From Actinomycetota bacterium (GTDB lineage Bacteria; Actinomycetota; Actinomycetes; Nanopelagicales; Nanopelagicaceae), in the NCBI GenBank assembly GCA_009699205.1, contig WLOP01000002.1, positions 124,001 to 188,000 of the forward strand: 64,000 bases of DNA, given 5' to 3'. This document shows positions 63,201 to 64,000 of this stretch, in pieces (position 1 is the stretch's first letter; every line of letters begins with the position of its first letter). The notes under the pieces were generated by a model, which saw only the letters and a list, made by a program, of their open reading frames with translations, was not told where the DNA came from and ran no database searches. Both the position numbers and the translations under genes were made by a program.

Positions 63201-63766
63201 ATCCATTGCTCGGAATTGAACATGTTTTGAGATCAGCCACGGATATGTCGATTAGTTCATTGCTAGATGATGGTTCAGTAATGGATCAAATGGTGACGAT
63301 CGGTGGATTGATTACCGGTGTTCAACGGAAAGTTACCCGCCAAGGCGCATCGTGGGCGATTGTCACTATTGAAGATCTCGAAGGTTCGATCGAAGCTCTC
63401 TTCTTCTCAAAGACCTACATTCAATATGCGCTTTCGCTGACGGAGGATCGCGTTGTCGTTCTTCGTGGCAGAGTAGATCGACGTGAGGATCAAGTTCGCT
63501 TTACAGCTCTTGAAATGACAATCCCTGATATCTCTCAAGGACCTGTCGGCCCGCTGGTAATCACCTTGCCAATTAATCAATGCACGCCTCCAGTAGTTGA
63601 TCGCTTGAAAGAGATATTCCGTACCCACCCAGGAAATCGTGAAGTTCACCTTCAACTTGATGATTTAGGAAAGATGACAATTCTCAAACTAGAGTCGCGC
63701 GTCACTTCATCACCTAGTTTGAGCGCTGATTTGAAATCGATTCTGGGACCCTCCTGTTTGGTGTGA
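60275..63766 (+). CDS. dnaE1: DNA polymerase III alpha subunit (replicative DnaE1)
   Basis: 1163 aa. The PHP domain is intact (FVHLHTHTEYSMLDGAAR, with H6, H8 and H10), unlike DnaE2. Polymerase aspartates are in MPDIDLDFDERR and GLLKMDFLGLRNL; GPGRGSAAGSLVSYAL and the helix-hairpin-helix and OB-fold regions are present. It is the chromosomal replicase. GTG start. It is followed by hisD after 57 nt with a hairpin overlapping the stop. Confidence 0.96.
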   Translation: MASFVHLHTHTEYSMLDGAARVGDLVAEVARQEMPAIAMTDHGNVFGAFDFYKQAKKAGVKPIIGIEAYVAPESRFEKKRVKWAEGGDDDVSGGGAYTHMTLLAENNEGLANLFRLSSLASLEGYYYKPRMDRELLAKYAHGIIATTGCPGGEVQTRLRMGAYSEALRAASELRDIFGAENFFLEIMDHGIEIENRVKSDLLRLGKELNLPLLATNDLHYTFQKDAEAHEALLCVQSGSTLADPKRFKFDNHEFYLKSPEQMRELFKGIPESCDNTLLIASRCEVTMREGENLLPKFTVPAGETEDSWLRKESNRGLADKLGGVIAPNYLERLNYELDVMIKMGFPGYFLVVADLVSHAKNEGIRVGPGRGSAAGSLVSYALGITALDPIEHGLLFERFLNPERISMPDIDLDFDERRRSEMIRYATQKYGEDRVAQIITYGTIKTKQSIKDSTRVLGYPYAIGDKLTKALPPTIMGKDISLAGVFDTENDRYDEASEFRLLYDTDPDSKRVVDTALGLEGLKRQWGVHAAGVILSAEPLLDVIPIHRREADGAIITQFDMGACEATGLLKMDFLGLRNLSVLDDCLLNIKANRNEDVLLETLTLDDKKTFELLGRGDTLGVFQLDGGPMRALLRSMAPDSFADISAVIALYRPGPMGENAHNNYADRKNGRKPVEPIHRELSDPLQEILGDTYGLIVYQEQVMAIAQKVAGFSLGRADLLRKAMGKKDREILDKEYVHFEAGMKKNSFGDAAIAELWKTLIPFSDYAFNRAHSAGYGMVSYWTAYLKANYPTEYMAALLTSVRDDKDKSALYLSECRRMGIKVLPPDVNESDAEYTPRGVDIRFGLAAIRNVGEGVVASIKNSRAAKGRFTSFGDFLAKVDVQVCNRKTIESLIKAGAFDSFNSSRKGLMAIYLEAIDSVIETKRAEAIGQFDLFGGASETQVAGVELDIPEGEWDKTALLSYEREMLGLYVSDHPLLGIEHVLRSATDMSISSLLDDGSVMDQMVTIGGLITGVQRKVTRQGASWAIVTIEDLEGSIEALFFSKTYIQYALSLTEDRVVVLRGRVDRREDQVRFTALEMTIPDISQGPVGPLVITLPINQCTPPVVDRLKEIFRTHPGNREVHLQLDDLGKMTILKLESRVTSSPSLSADLKSILGPSCLV

Positions 63767-63778
63767 TTGAGCACCAAA
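63757..63778 (+). terminator. Hairpin overlapping the dnaE1 stop codon
   Basis: TTTGGTG (63757-63763) pairs with CACCAAA (63772-63778), loop 8 nt, stop TGA within the loop. No T tract follows, so termination is uncertain. Confidence 0.35.
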
Positions 63779-63811
63779 TTAATTGAAGTTCGGGAGTTCG
63801 CGCCTAGGCTC

Positions 63812-63817
63812 TAGACT
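63812..63817 (+). promoter_or_regulatory. -10 hexamer of hisD
   Basis: TAGACT is followed by 6 nt and the GTG at 63824, matching the leaderless pattern. Confidence 0.55.
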
Positions 63818-63823
63818 TGAGCA

Positions 63824-64000
63824 GTGATACGTACAGTTGATTTTCGTGGTCGCGTTCTTACCAAAGCTGGCTACCGCAGTGAATTACCACGTGCCGACCT
63901 CGATGTTTCTGAGGCGATGAAGTTGATTGCGCCCATCCTCGAGCGGGTCCGTACGGGAAACGAAGAGACATTGATTGAGCTCGCCAAAGAGTTTGATGTC
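63824..64000 (+). CDS. hisD: Histidinol dehydrogenase, N-terminal part (3' truncated by window)
   Basis: 59 codons are visible. The start is RTVDFRGRVLTKAGYRSELPRAD, and SEAMKLIAPILERVRTGNEETLIELAKEFD matches the HisD N-terminal helix region. The enzyme performs the last two oxidations of histidine synthesis. The GTG start is fixed by TAGACT-N6-GTG. The dnaE1-hisD order is common in actinobacteria. Confidence 0.8.
   Translation, partial: MIRTVDFRGRVLTKAGYRSELPRADLDVSEAMKLIAPILERVRTGNEETLIELAKEFDV

Noticed and set aside
1-64000. tRNA, rRNA, insertion sequences, prophage or integrative elements
   Set aside because: No cloverleaf-like sequence, transposase, integrase or flanking direct repeats were noticed, and gene content is syntenic and housekeeping throughout; weak tRNA signals could be missed by eye.

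Overview
The window comes from a small-genome, moderate-GC actinobacterium. Evidence: a dcw cluster without ftsA but with sepF; a SepH (DUF3071) gene; a PASTA kinase next to a class II DAHP synthase and a GGPP synthase, as around mycobacterial pknL; a divergent glgA(M)/glgC pair; a DnaE2 SOS operon with an actinobacterial LexA box; and dnaE1 followed by hisD. Base composition, the carotenoid locus and very short intergenic gaps fit freshwater acI-type actinobacteria (Ca. Nanopelagicales). That placement is inference.

Layout. 1-3.2 kb: end of a phosphodiesterase gene, sepH, an MFS exporter, an inositol-phosphatase-family gene. 3.3-8.8 kb: rplS-lepB-rnhB-yraN-comM-dprA-era. 8.8-13.2 kb: glycogen synthesis (glgA/glgM with an EamA transporter, divergent glgC) and a phosphofructokinase with pyrophosphate-type residues. 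13.3-19.7 kb: aroG, ogt, threonine aldolase, EamA transporter, nfo, pknL. 19.8-20.99 kb: a TPP riboswitch controlling a PnuC/PnuT-type transporter and an unassigned P-loop kinase. 21.0-31.4 kb: two carotenoid gene groups (crtYc-crtYd against crtE-crtI-crtB; then alpha/beta hydrolase, crtA-like, cruF-like, glycosyltransferase, crtD-like), with metF and a CDP-alcohol phosphotransferase between them. 31.4-33.2 kb: tRNA-editing, TauE and DoxX genes. 33.25-38.1 kb: an SOS mutagenesis operon (DUF6504-like, dnaE2, dinB). 38.2-54.8 kb: a DUF3040 gene, terminator, then the dcw cluster mraZ to yggT. 54.8-64 kb: ileS (opposite strand), a lysine-rich DksA/TraR-type protein, lspA, rluD, dnaE1 and the start of hisD.

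How the parts work together. The crt genes should build a C40 backbone, cyclise it, and modify an acyclic end by hydration, desaturation, oxidation and possibly glycosylation. The TPP-controlled pair looks like a thiamine salvage unit: import, then phosphorylation. The dcw genes rsmH to murC are packed with start/stop overlaps, implying translational coupling.

Regulation is unusually readable. Many first genes have a TANNNT -10 hexamer ending 6-8 nt before the start codon, which implies leaderless transcripts. This rule fixes several start codons. Other RNA or DNA control elements are the TPP aptamer, a candidate mraW RNA between mraZ and rsmH, MraZ-type boxes, an SOS box covering a start codon, and one clear intrinsic terminator. 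No tRNA, rRNA, insertion sequence, prophage or CRISPR array was seen, and no stretch over 300 bases lacks a gene.
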